NCBI GenBank assembly: GCA_900553775.1
Contig: USEZ01000039.1
Location: forward strand, 1 to 13,847
DNA: 13,847 bases
Direction: 5' to 3'
Source of the DNA: an uncultured Slackia sp.
GTDB lineage: Bacteria > Actinomycetota > Coriobacteriia > Coriobacteriales > Eggerthellaceae
The translations under genes and the position numbers were made by a program. Every line of letters begins with the position of its first letter. The first letter of the stretch is position 1. Positions 1 to 8,115 of this stretch are shown one piece after another. The notes beneath the pieces are model-generated. The model saw nothing but the letters and a program-made list of their open reading frames with translations. It was not told where the DNA came from and ran no database searches.

Positions 1-36
1 GATGATAATATATCTTATGTAAAGCTAGATCGTGAA

Positions 37-75
37 ATGCCGTAGTTCGAGAGGAAGGTCAATACGGCATATTTT
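37..75 (+). terminator. Possible hairpin terminator or attenuator
   Basis: ATGCCGTA (37-44) pairs perfectly with TACGGCAT (63-70) across an 18-nt loop and is followed by ATTTT (71-75). The arm overlaps a TAG stop (43-45) of the frame that enters the window from the left. An 8-bp stem plus a short T tract fits a weak intrinsic terminator for an upstream gene, but the loop is long. It could equally be a protein-binding dyad. Confidence 0.3.
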
Positions 76-214
76 CCTTACGGCCTGCGGCTATCGCTGC
101 ATGATATGGAATCTCGCTTTGCGGCATAGTGCAAAAAATCGGTAGTTTTTTCGGATTGCTTCCGGGCTTGTTCGATATTCTGGATGCCTGCCATTCTTGC
201 CGCTATGCGCGAAT

Positions 215-258
215 GCCTTTTGCGAATCGGCGTTGTATCGGCATGGTTCGCAAAAGGC
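215..258. repeat. 12-bp perfect inverted repeat
   Basis: GCCTTTTGCGAA (215-226) is the exact reverse complement of TTCGCAAAAGGC (247-258), with a 20-nt spacer. In RNA this gives a stable stem that could extend by a G-U and a C-G pair. No T tract follows on either strand, so it is not an obvious terminator. It lies about 300 bp upstream of the ABC operon start. A regulatory hairpin or operator is possible; function unknown. Confidence 0.6.
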
Positions 259-436
259 CGTATCGGTGCGGTCTGCAAAGAACGACCTGGTCCGATGCCC
301 TCTTTTCGCTCCCTCTCCTTTTCTTCTTCCCTCTCGCGCTCGAAAGCGACCTGCGATGCGTTGCCGCGATGTCGGGCAGGTATTTCACGTTCGGTATGCG
401 CCTGTCGTTTCCAGCGACGAACCGAATCGGCGTTGT
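223..436. repeat. 14-bp direct repeat pair, 200 bp apart
   Basis: CGAATCGGCGTTGT occurs at 223-236 and again at 423-436, exactly 200 bp apart. The first copy overlaps the left arm of the inverted repeat at 215-258; the second lies about 120 bp upstream of the ABC ATPase start. A 14-bp match within 200 bp is unlikely by chance but could be a duplication remnant or two binding sites for the same protein. Confidence 0.55.
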
Positions 437-553
437 TGATGGGGCGTAGATATTTCGACCCTATCGTTGAAGACGAGTCCGGCGGCCGAGCACGCATGGA
501 GGCTGGCCGTCCGCTGTGGTTTGTTGCATCTACCCTGTGAGGAGGCTTGCGTC

Positions 554-1243
554 ATGGCGATACTCGAAGCACGGAATCTCGTGAAGCTGTACGGAGCGGG
601 AGAAAGCGAGGTAAGGGCGCTCGACGGTGTTTCGATCGCCGTAGAACAAGGCGAATTCGTCTCGATCGTCGGCACGTCGGGAAGCGGCAAGTCTACCCTG
701 CTCCATATGCTCGGCGGGCTCGATCGCCCCACTTCCGGCAGCGTGATAATTGCGGGAAACGATCTATCTTGCATGAACGACGACGATTTGACCGTCTTTC
801 GCCGTCGAAAAATCGGATTCGTGTTCCAGAACTACAATCTGCTGCCTGTTCTTAACGTCTATGAGAATATCGCGTATCCGGTCGAAATCGACGGCAGGGA
901 AATCGACAGGAGGTTTTTCGAGCGGATAGTCGGCTCTCTTGGGCTTGCGCGCAAGCTCGACAGCATGCCGGAAAATCTTTCGGGCGGCCAGCAACAAAGG
1001 GTCGCCATCGCGCGCGCTCTTGTAACGAAGCCCGCGATCGTGCTCGCCGACGAGCCGACGGGAAATCTTGATTCTAAAACGAGCATGGATGTGGTTCGCC
1101 TGATGCGCGACGTCAGCCGCGCTTTTCGTCAGACGACGGTCATGATCACGCACGACGAGTCGATTGCACGCATGGCCGATCGCATGATCTGCATCGAAGA
1201 CGGAAAAATCGTACGAGGCGGTGCGGACTATGATGCGTTCTAA
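554..1243 (+). CDS. ABC transporter ATP-binding protein (MacB/LolD/BceA-type)
   Basis: Cytoplasmic ATPase that powers the permease encoded next. The 229-residue protein has every ABC motif: Walker A GTSGSGKST (40-48), Q-loop FQNYNLLP with Gln92, signature LSGGQQQRV (142-150), Walker B VLADEP with Glu167, D-loop NLDS and H-loop His200. The LSGGQQQRVAIARAL signature and compact size are typical of the family that partners FtsX-type permeases (MacB, LolD, BceA). The ATG at 554 is chosen because GAGGAGG sits at 539-545 with 8 nt spacing; an in-frame TTG at 467 would add 29 unconserved residues without an RBS. The stop at 1241-1243 overlaps the next gene, so translation is probably coupled. Members either drive antimicrobial-peptide resistance by target protection or export, or release lipoproteins; the exact substrate cannot be read from sequence. 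Confidence 0.95.
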   Translation: MAILEARNLVKLYGAGESEVRALDGVSIAVEQGEFVSIVGTSGSGKSTLLHMLGGLDRPTSGSVIIAGNDLSCMNDDDLTVFRRRKIGFVFQNYNLLPVLNVYENIAYPVEIDGREIDRRFFERIVGSLGLARKLDSMPENLSGGQQQRVAIARALVTKPAIVLADEPTGNLDSKTSMDVVRLMRDVSRAFRQTTVMITHDESIARMADRMICIEDGKIVRGGADYDAF

Positions 1244-3782
1244 AGGCGACAATCGTATGCTCGACCGTCTTGAAAAAGGGATGATGGGCGCGAACAAGAC
1301 CCGCAATGCTTTCGCGTTGCTTGCCGTCGTGCTCACCACGTTCATGATCACGACGGTGTTCAGCCTGAGCATCAACTATATCGAGAACATGAAGCTCACG
1401 CAGGTTCGTCTTGCCGGGACAAGCGCCGATATCGCCCTTCCCAACCCCGACCGCAGGCAGGAAGAGCGCATCGCCGAGCTGGCCTACGTCTCTTCTATCG
1501 GACGGCAGTACGAGGTCGGCTCGGTTGCGTTGAAAAACGACGAGGGCCGCGACCAGGCGATCGCCCTTGCCTGCTACGATAAGACCGAATGGAACGACCA
1601 TTTCGGCAAAGCGATAAAAGACCAGGTTGGAAGCTATCCCGTTGAAGCCGACGAGATAATGTTGTCCCAGGATTGCTTCTTGCTGCTCGGCATAGACGAG
1701 CCCGTGCCGGGCATGCAGATTCCGCTTGCCTACGTCGACAAAAACGGCGCGCAGGAAAAGACGTTCAGGCTGAGCGGCTGGTTTCGCTCTTACACCGGCG
1801 CGCCGATGGGATTCGTATCGGAGGAATACTGCGGCGAAGCCGGCTATTCGGTCGAAGAAGACGGCATGCTCTCCCTCTCGTTGAGCAGCATGCCCGATGA
1901 CTATCTGCGAATCGAAAACGACATCGAGCTGAACGACGGGCAAAAATTCGTCGGTTCGGTGCCGCTTGATTCCCCCGATGCGTCGGTTGTCGCGATGGCC
2001 GTCCTGCTGGTTTTGTTCATCGTCGGGAGCGGATACCTTCTTATATATAACGTCTTTTCCCTCTCCATTTCGAAAGACGCCCGATTCTACGGGCTCTTGA
2101 GAACCATCGGTACGACGCAACGTCAGATCGAAAGGCTTGTGAAGCGCCAGGCCGCCAAGCTGGCGATCATCGGCATTTCGATCGGCATCGTGCTTGCCAC
2201 GGCCGTTTCGTTCGCCATCGTTCCGCTCGTTCTCGACCGGGCGTTCGAGGCGGGGCGTTCCATGATGGATGCCGAGGTGTTTTTCCATCCCTCCATTTAC
2301 GTGCTTTCGATTCTCTTTTCCGCAGCGACGGTCGCGATCGCCTGCAGCGCCCCCGCCCGGGCCGCTGCGCGAATCTCCCCTATCGAGGCGCTGCATTACC
2401 GACGATCCGTTTCAGGCGCTTCGCGGAAACGTTCGAGGCCGCAAAGAGGCGGCGTGCTTTTCCGCATGGCGCTATCCGATGTTTTCCGCGACAAAAAACG
2501 GGCCGTGCTCGTTTTCGCCTCGCTGTTCATGGGAATCACGATGGCTCTCGGCGTGAACGGCATCATCGGAAGCTTCAAGGCCGAAAACTACATCGAAAGG
2601 TATTTCGATTACGATTTCGAATACAACGACGTCCAGTTCATGCAGTATGAGCAGCTCGAAAAAGAAACGCTCCAGTTCGACGAACATTTCGTCGAGCAGA
2701 TAAGGCAGATCGAAGGGGTCGGCGAAGTGATTGAGCAGAAGGCCGTTTGGGCCGCCATCGATTTCGACGAGGAGGCCCTGGGCGGTTTCTTCGATGTCAA
2801 ATACGAAGACAGCAGCTACAAGGCGCATGGATATACGCGCGAGGACATGGTGGCGGCATTGCGCGCTTCGGCCGATGCGGGGCAATACGGATGCTATGTC
2901 TTGACGCTTGGCGACGAGGCGGTAAAGCGATACAACGCGGATCATCCCGATGCTCCCATCGATATGGAAGCGTTCGATCGGGGCGACATTGCGATCGCCG
3001 GCACAGACACCGACTACAATGCGCCGAATAGCGCCCTGGTCGGCCGCAGGCTGACGCTGACGGCCGATAGCGACGACGGACGGTCCGTCGAATTCGCGAT
3101 CGGCGGAGCATTCCGCTACCAAGATTACCGCGACAATCTTTCCGAGGGCATCGGGAGCCGCGTCTACGTCGAGGTCGTTCCCGATGTCGTATACGTAAGC
3201 GATGCCGGGATGGAGCGCTTGACGAAAAGTCCCCTTATATCCGCCTTGGGAGTCGATATCGACGATTCGTCCCAGCTCGAGCGCGTCGATGCGGAATTGA
3301 AGGCGGTCAATGCGACTTTGCCGACAACGGAATGGCAGTTCAACAGTCCTATGAACAAGATTCAGGAATTCGATCGGCTCTTCTATACGATGAGCTTCGT
3401 CGGCAACGGCATTGCGGCGCTGCTGGTCGTGGTCGGACTGGCCAACTTCGTCAACGTCATGCTGATGGGGGTCGTGGCAAGGCGAAACGAATTCGCGATC
3501 ATGGAAAGCGTGGGAACGACGCGAAAGCAGATCGCTGCGATGCTTACGGCGGAGGGAGGCATCTATGCCGCGGTCACGGCATTGCTTATCGCGACGCTTG
3601 GCAACGCGTTTCTTCTGCTGGTGGCATCGGCCGTTCCCCACTTGGCCGATTATGCGGCGTTCGAGTATCCCCTTGCCCTTGTGCTCGGTTTGACGGCGGT
3701 CATCTGCCTCTGCGTTCCTGCATTGGCCTACAAGGCGACATCCGACGGGTCGTTCATAGAGCGGCTTCGTCGCGTTCGATAG
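1230..3782 (+). CDS. FtsX/MacB-type ABC transporter permease, 8 TM segments
   Basis: Membrane partner of the preceding ATPase, 850 residues from this start. One TM helix (about 27-50) is followed by an extracellular domain (about 50-250), three TM helices (about 253-280, 312-336, 355-375), a cytoplasmic linker with GVLFRMALSDVFRDKKR, a fifth TM (about 425-447), a second large extracellular domain (about 450-720) and three final TM helices. Each half carries the FtsX coupling motif: LLRTIGTTQRQIERLVKRQA and IMESVGTTRKQIAAMLTAEG. This duplicated 4+4 layout is common for antimicrobial-peptide and lipoprotein ABC systems in Gram-positive bacteria. ATG codons at 1230 and 1233 overlap the end of the ATPase gene, with GAGG at 1215-1218; GTG 1221 and ATG 1257 are alternatives. 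Composition is less GC-rich than the genes downstream. Family sure, substrate unknown. Confidence 0.93.
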   Translation: MMRSKGDNRMLDRLEKGMMGANKTRNAFALLAVVLTTFMITTVFSLSINYIENMKLTQVRLAGTSADIALPNPDRRQEERIAELAYVSSIGRQYEVGSVALKNDEGRDQAIALACYDKTEWNDHFGKAIKDQVGSYPVEADEIMLSQDCFLLLGIDEPVPGMQIPLAYVDKNGAQEKTFRLSGWFRSYTGAPMGFVSEEYCGEAGYSVEEDGMLSLSLSSMPDDYLRIENDIELNDGQKFVGSVPLDSPDASVVAMAVLLVLFIVGSGYLLIYNVFSLSISKDARFYGLLRTIGTTQRQIERLVKRQAAKLAIIGISIGIVLATAVSFAIVPLVLDRAFEAGRSMMDAEVFFHPSIYVLSILFSAATVAIACSAPARAAARISPIEALHYRRSVSGASRKRSRPQRGGVLFRMALSDVFRDKKRAVLVFASLFMGITMALGVNGIIGSFKAENYIERYFDYDFEYNDVQFMQYEQLEKETLQFDEHFVEQIRQIEGVGEVIEQKAVWAAIDFDEEALGGFFDVKYEDSSYKAHGYTREDMVAALRASADAGQYGCYVLTLGDEAVKRYNADHPDAPIDMEAFDRGDIAIAGTDTDYNAPNSALVGRRLTLTADSDDGRSVEFAIGGAFRYQDYRDNLSEGIGSRVYVEVVPDVVYVSDAGMERLTKSPLISALGVDIDDSSQLERVDAELKAVNATLPTTEWQFNSPMNKIQEFDRLFYTMSFVGNGIAALLVVVGLANFVNVMLMGVVARRNEFAIMESVGTTRKQIAAMLTAEGGIYAAVTALLIATLGNAFLLLVASAVPHLADYAAFEYPLALVLGLTAVICLCVPALAYKATSDGSFIERLRRVR

Positions 3783-3799
3783 CGCGGCTTTTTGCGCGG

Positions 3800-3822
3800 A
3801 GCGCCGCTGCGCCGGCGGCGCT
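3800..3822 (+). terminator. GC-rich hairpin after the ABC operon
   Basis: AGCGCCGC (3800-3807) pairs perfectly with GCGGCGCT (3815-3822) around a 7-nt loop, 17 bp after the permease stop. No T tract follows; the run of T is upstream (3789-3793). It may be a transcript-end stabiliser or a U-less terminator of the kind proposed for high-GC bacteria. The rest of the 183-bp gap to the next gene (3783-3965) contains no ORF or promoter I can support. Confidence 0.35.
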
Positions 3823-3965
3823 TGCGCGTCGTGCGGGCCGCTCGAAGGCAGAGCCGAGGCGTTTTCGCCCGTTTTCGTCCGTTTCAAGACGCCCGCCGCT
3901 TTCCCATGCGGTATTCTTTGGCAATCGAAGGGATTTTCGACAAGGTTTTCGCGAATGGAGAATCC

Positions 3966-4727
3966 ATGCTCAACAAATTGCTGCAATCCATCGGCATCGG
4001 CGGCGCGCGCGTCGATACGCTTCTTGCCACGAGGACATGCGTTCCCGGCGGCGTCATCGAAGGGGAAATCCGCATTTACGGCGGCAACGCCCCGCAGGAT
4101 GTCGAAGCCATCCATTTGTCGTTCATGACCGAATACGAGGCGGAATCCGACGACCACGCGTACACGCGCAGCGCCGATTTGGGAAGCGTCCGCCTTACCG
4201 ACCGCTTCTGCGTGCAGGCGAATCAGGAGCTGACCATGCCTTTCAGCATCACGGTGCCGCTGAGCACTCCTGCGACGATGGGCAAAAGCGTGGTGTGGGT
4301 GCAAACCTGGCTCGACATCAAATCGGCCATCGATCCGCAAGACCGCGACTACCTCGACGTGCGTCCCCATCCTTTGGTGGAGGCATTCATCGGCGCTGCC
4401 GGCCGCCTGGGCTTTCATCTGGCGGAGGTCGATTCCGAAAAGACCCCCTATCGCATGCCCGGCTCGCTTCCGTTCGTGCAGGAATTCGAGTTCAAACCGT
4501 ACGGCGGCGAATTCCGCGGCCGCCTCGACGAGTTGGAAGCGGTGTTTCAAGTCGGCGAGGCGGGGGCGCATGTCATGCTGCAGGTCGACCGCCGCGCGCG
4601 CGGCCTCGGCGGGCATTTCGCCGAATCCATGGGCATGGATGAAACGTATGTCGGATTCTCCTACACGCAGGCCGACCTGCCCCGTCTCGATGCCATGATC
4701 GCCGACACGGTGAGGCGCTATTGCTAG
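3966..4727 (+). CDS. spo0M: Spo0M-family sporulation-control protein (arrestin-like)
   Basis: 253 residues, close to the about 258 of Bacillus Spo0M. Family marks, in order: N-terminal LGIG-like segment and VDTLL (16-20), VPGGVIEGEIRIYGG (26-40), a beta-rich core with MPFSITVPLSTP (91-102), the block VWVQTWLDIKSAIDPQDRDYLDVRP (110-134), FVQEFEFKP (170-178) and the LDELEAVF helix (188-195). Spo0M proteins are cytoplasmic arrestin-fold proteins; in Bacillus the protein influences Spo0A-dependent sporulation and cell-division/cytoskeletal processes, but the family is widespread in non-sporulating bacteria, where its job is unclear. The ATG at 3966 is preceded by GGAG (3957-3960) with 5-nt spacing; a longer reading from ATG 3906 lacks an RBS. 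It is probably its own transcription unit. Confidence 0.9.
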   Translation: MLNKLLQSIGIGGARVDTLLATRTCVPGGVIEGEIRIYGGNAPQDVEAIHLSFMTEYEAESDDHAYTRSADLGSVRLTDRFCVQANQELTMPFSITVPLSTPATMGKSVVWVQTWLDIKSAIDPQDRDYLDVRPHPLVEAFIGAAGRLGFHLAEVDSEKTPYRMPGSLPFVQEFEFKPYGGEFRGRLDELEAVFQVGEAGAHVMLQVDRRARGLGGHFAESMGMDETYVGFSYTQADLPRLDAMIADTVRRYC

Positions 4728-4760
4728 ACCGTTCGAGCCCGTCTTTGCCGTGCGAGCGAA

Positions 4761-4778
4761 AGGCGGACTCGTCCGCTT
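4761..4778 (+). terminator. Weak hairpin after spo0M
   Basis: AGGCGGA (4761-4767) pairs with TCCGCTT (4772-4778), seven pairs including one G-U, around the tetraloop CTCG, followed by a pyrimidine tract (CTCCCCTT). It begins 33 bp after the spo0M stop and just before the candidate promoter of the next gene. The tail is C-rich rather than T-rich, so termination is uncertain. Confidence 0.3.
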
Positions 4779-4784
4779 CTCCCC

Positions 4785-4813
4785 TTGCAACTTCGCGACC
4801 GCGTTGCAATAAT
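4785..4813 (+). promoter_or_regulatory. Candidate sigma70-type promoter with overlapping dyad
   Basis: TTGCAA (4785-4790, 4/6 match to the -35) and AATAAT (4808-4813, 5/6 match to the -10) are separated by 17 bp, placing the transcript start near 4820 and giving an approximately 50-nt leader before the ATG at 4869. A dyad, TTGCAAC (4785-4791) and GTTGCAA (4803-4809), spans from the -35 into the -10, as expected for a repressor site. The AT-rich patch stands out from its GC-rich surroundings. Confidence 0.45.
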
Positions 4814-4868
4814 CAGACGACGCCCTGGTGACCGGGGCTTTCGTTTGCTTGCGTAGAAAGTTGCTCGT

Positions 4869-6479
4869 ATGGCCGCATCGTCTTGTTCCGCCTCGCCGAA
4901 AAGCCATGTGGCGCGCGGCATCCTTTTCACCGCCATCGGCGCGTGCTGCTGGGGTTTTTCGGGCACGTGCGCCCAGCTTCTCACCGATAGCTACGGCATT
5001 CCCGTTCCGTGGCTGATCACCGTGCGCATGTGCGCGGGCGCGCTGCTGTTTTTGGCCGTATGCCTCGGCAAGAATTGGCGCAGCTTCCGCGCGGCATTGC
5101 GCGATACGCGCTCGCTTCTGCACATCATGGTGTTCGGCCTGTTCGGCGTGCTGCTCACGCAGTTCAGCTATATCACGTGCATCTCGTACACCAATGCGGG
5201 CACGGGCACGGTGCTCGAACGCCTCGGCTTGATTCTCATTCTAGGCTACATCTGCCTGAGCGTGCGTCGCCTCCCCCGCTTTCGCGAGGCGCTCGGCGTG
5301 GTGCTCGCTTTGGCGGGCGTGTTCCTCATCGCCACGCACGGCAACATCGGCAGCCTGGCCATTCCCGCCGAGGGCCTGTTCTGGGGCTGCATGACCGCCG
5401 TGGCCATGGCGTGCTATACGCTCATGCCGGTGAAGCCTTTGGCGAAATGGGGCAGCTTCATCGTCACGGGCATCGCCATGAGCACGGCGGGGGCGGCATC
5501 GGCCGTCATGCTGCAGCCTTGGAAGCTCGACGTGCCCGTGACGGGCGAGGTCGTGGCGATCGTGGCGATCATGGTGGTTGTCGGCACGTTCGCCGCCTAC
5601 GTGTTCTACCTGCAGGGCGTCAACGATGCGGGGTCCATGCGCGCGGGCCTTGTAGGATGCCTCGAGCCCGTTTCCGCCATCGTGATCTCGGCCGTTTGGC
5701 TCCATACGCCCGTGAGCGTCTTCGACATCGCGGGCGCGGCCCTTATTTTGACGATGGTCGTGCTGACCACGCAAAAAGACGAAGGCGCGGCCCACGACAG
5801 ATTCTCGGGCTCTTTGCGCGACGTGCCGTTGTTCCAGGGAAGCGCATCGCGTCTGGGCTATTACGAATCGCGCCGCGCGACGGCCGAAGACTTCAACGCC
5901 TTTTCGTCTTTGCTCGAAACGGGCCATGCGGCCATGGCCGATTTGGGCATATCGGAACAGGGCGATAAGAAATACCCGTCCGAGCGGCGCGTGATGCGCG
6001 CGATCGACCACGGCGACGCCTACGTGGTGACCATGGACGCCGAGGCCGCGAAGGCCGCTGCGGCAGACGGCGACGCGTCCTTGATCGATGCCGTCGCCTT
6101 CGATGCGCAAGGGCGTCGCATCATCGGCGTGTTCTCGTTGGATATGGACGGCGATGCGGCCTATGCGCGTGCGGAAGGCGCATCATGGACCGATTTCAGC
6201 GACATGCGCGCGGGCGGACGAAGCGAATACGCCGCGCTGCACTGGGTGACGGTCGACCCGCTCGCCCGCCGCAGCGGCGTGGGCATGTTCATTCTCGGCG
6301 AAGCGGAGCGCATGGCCAAAGCCGCAGGCAAAGCGTGCATCCGCGCCGACGTGTATGAGGAAAACACGCCGGCGCGGCATTTGCTCGAACTCTACGGATT
6401 CCATTCCTGCGCTACGATCGTGCTCAAGAACAGCCTGGGACGCAAACGTCGGCGCGCGGCATACGAGCTGATCCTGTAA
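4869..6479 (+). CDS. EamA/DMT-type transporter fused to GNAT N-acetyltransferase domain
   Basis: 536 residues, against about 300 for an ordinary DMT permease. Residues 15-300 form a ten-helix EamA protein of two repeats (about 17-155 and 165-300) with the usual EamA ending GLVGCLEPVSAIVISAVWL (260-278). A hydrophilic linker (302-335) leads to a cytoplasmic GNAT domain (about 333-536): start ESRRATAEDF (333-342), motif A TVDPLARRSGVG (461-472) with the acetyl-CoA loop R-R-S-G-V-G at 467-472, and motif B ending ARHLLELYGF (502-511) with Tyr509. DMT proteins export or import small metabolites such as amino acids; GNATs acetylate amines. The fused protein may acetylate its cargo at the inner membrane face. 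The frame is uninterrupted through the junction. Start ATG 4869 has only a weak AGAAAG site. Domains are sure; substrate and coupling are inference. Confidence 0.93.
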   Translation: MAASSCSASPKSHVARGILFTAIGACCWGFSGTCAQLLTDSYGIPVPWLITVRMCAGALLFLAVCLGKNWRSFRAALRDTRSLLHIMVFGLFGVLLTQFSYITCISYTNAGTGTVLERLGLILILGYICLSVRRLPRFREALGVVLALAGVFLIATHGNIGSLAIPAEGLFWGCMTAVAMACYTLMPVKPLAKWGSFIVTGIAMSTAGAASAVMLQPWKLDVPVTGEVVAIVAIMVVVGTFAAYVFYLQGVNDAGSMRAGLVGCLEPVSAIVISAVWLHTPVSVFDIAGAALILTMVVLTTQKDEGAAHDRFSGSLRDVPLFQGSASRLGYYESRRATAEDFNAFSSLLETGHAAMADLGISEQGDKKYPSERRVMRAIDHGDAYVVTMDAEAAKAAAADGDASLIDAVAFDAQGRRIIGVFSLDMDGDAAYARAEGASWTDFSDMRAGGRSEYAALHWVTVDPLARRSGVGMFILGEAERMAKAAGKACIRADVYEENTPARHLLELYGFHSCATIVLKNSLGRKRRRAAYELIL

Positions 6480-6503
6480 CGTCGGCCTGCGCTTTCGTCT
6501 CCC

Positions 6504-8110
6504 CTATTCCTGCATGCCGATATTCAGCGCGCGGCGCGCCGCAAGAGCCGCCCCGATGCCGATGGCCGCGGCGAAACAGAAGCTTGCGGGCAATCCTGCG
6601 ACGCAGGCGGCAAGCCCTGCGAGCACGGTGAGCGCCGCGTTCAGGAACACGCCCGCAACCACGGCGATCGACCGCTTGACCGGCTCGTATTCGCTCGTCC
6701 AATCGTAATGGGGCTTTCGCGCATCCATGAAAACGCCGAAGGCGGCCGAAAAGCATGCCGATGCGCACGGCGCCAGCACGAGGGCGGCCGCATGAAGGGG
6801 ATCGGCGGACAGTCCCGCGGAGCAAAGCGCGGCACCGATGCAGGCGGCGGGAATGAAGATGACCAGGCTTGCCGCCATCTTCGCGCCGAGGATCGTGCGC
6901 GACATCGCGGGGGCGCTCTGCGCGATCCAGCGGCATGCGCCCTCAAGCGACACGGACGCGCCGCCGGTGGTGCCGATGCCCGTGCAGAATGCCAAGATCC
7001 ATGGAGCGGCGTCGAGGAAAATGGCGCGGATGCCTTCCGGCGCGATCGCGCTTTCTTCTGCGATGCCCGCCATGGCCGACGTCGGGTCGACGACGAGGCA
7101 GGCGGCCCCGAATGCCACGGCGAGCACGGCGCCCACCACGCTGTTCGTCAGATAGATCGGCGTGTTCGCGACGAGCCTGAGCTCTTTGACGACGAAAGCG
7201 GCGAAGGGGCGCCTTGCCGAAGCGGCGGATGCGGCCGTGCGCGATTTTTTGCGCGAACCTGCGAGAATCTCGCCGAGCGTCGCGAGCTTTCTCGAAACGA
7301 CCGCGACGGCCACGGCGGCGGCAAGAATCGAGCAGCCTGCGAATGCGAAGAATGCGGCCGCGTCGCCGAAGGCGATGCCCGCTGCGGCCCATGCCGCGGG
7401 CGAATAGCAGGCAAGCATCGCCGAGAGCCCCTGGCGTGCGGTCTCGATTGCGAAAGAAAGATCGAGGGAGGCTCCGACATCGGGCGATGACGAGAAGGAA
7501 AACGCCGCGGCGCCTATGACCGCCAAAACCACGGCAAGAAGCGATATGACGCCGAATGCGACGCGTGCGCGGGCGAAGCGCGAGGAAACGAGCGCGAAGC
7601 CGTAGGCGCACAGGACCGCCGCGGCCATAGGCAGAAGCGGCGCCACGAAAACGCTTGCCGCCATGGCGGCCGCATCGAGCGCGGTGCAGCCCGTGCGCCG
7701 TACACGATGAAGAAGGGCACCATGAGCAACGCCGCGGCCAAAAGGTTTATCGCGTAAAGCGGCGCAAGGCGCGAAAAAACGACGGTCGAGCGCACAAGGG
7801 GAAGCGTGAGGATGTCATCGAGCCCGTTTGCGGGGAAAAGCGCTCCCGATGCCTTGAACAGCGTGATGCCCGCTCCGACGGCCGATCCCGCGATAAGCGC
7901 CGCTGCGGGCAGAAGGTCGGTCGCCCCCATGCGGGCAAGGGCATCCGCGGCCATCCAGGCATAGGCGGCGAATGCCGCTGCGATCAGAGCGGAAAGCGCG
8001 GCGAAGACGGCAAGGCGTCGTCGCGAGCCGGCCTCGGCGTCGTGGGCGATTCTGTTGATTCCGAATGCTCCGGCGGCTTGAACGCGAAGAAGCGCGAGGA
8101 ATTTCCGCAT
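6504..8110 (-). pseudogene. ABC-2-type transporter permease, frameshifted
   Basis: Membrane partner of the ATPase upstream. The N-terminal part (8110 to about 7697) reads MRKFLALLRVQAAG..., with the family segment DDILTLPLVRSTVVFSRLAPLYA followed by a TM helix ending MVPFFIVYGA. Near 7693-7700 the reading frame jumps: the remainder continues in another frame as TGCTALDAAAMAASVFVAPLLP and runs to the TAG at 6506-6504, with many further TM helices. Adding one base restores a continuous 535-residue protein, a normal length for this two-part permease family. Without the repair the first frame stops at 7514. No slippery heptamer is visible, so programmed shifting is unlikely. Start ATG 8110 has GGAGG (8123-8119) with 8-nt spacing, overlapping the end of the ATPase gene. 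Either a recent mutation or a sequencing error. Confidence 0.85.
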
Positions 8111-8115
8111 CGGTA

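Larger units (their letters stand above)
1..553. other. Gene-free, lower-GC upstream region with repeats
   Basis: No open frame here looks like a protein: the frames on both strands are rich in Arg/Ser/Cys, have no recognisable domain and no good ribosome binding site. Frame 1 is open from base 1 to a TAG at 43-45 (ending ...KLDREMP), which could be the tail of an upstream gene, but 14 codons cannot show that. The stretch holds an 8-bp hairpin at 37-70, a 12-bp inverted repeat at 215-258, a 14-bp direct repeat (223-236 and 423-436) and a nearly pure C/T tract at about 298-336. Its GC content is visibly lower than in the rest of the window. It may hold a long regulatory leader for the ABC operon at 554, or decayed sequence. 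I found no promoter I would defend. Confidence 0.5.

Noticed and set aside
467..553. N-terminal extension of the first ABC ATPase to a TTG at 467
   Set aside because: No ribosome binding site at 467, non-conserved residues, and a strong GAGGAGG ideally spaced before ATG 554.
1146..2396. 416-codon minus-strand frame
   Set aside because: Antisense shadow of the ABC ATPase and permease genes, with Arg/His/Gly/Asp-rich sequence and no recognisable motif.
3332..4642. 436-codon plus-strand frame
   Set aside because: Overlaps the end of the permease and most of spo0M in another frame; biased Arg-rich composition.
2472..5123. 883-codon open frame on the minus strand, the longest in the window
   Set aside because: It runs antisense through the FtsX permease, spo0M and part of the DMT gene and across their intergenic gaps, has Arg/His/Ala-rich biased composition and no domain. 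Long antisense frames are expected in GC-rich coding DNA.
7650..7710. Programmed ribosomal frameshifting in the ABC-2 permease
   Set aside because: No slippery heptamer, no stop codon adjacent to the shift and no strong downstream structure were visible at the junction; a one-base deletion explains it more simply.
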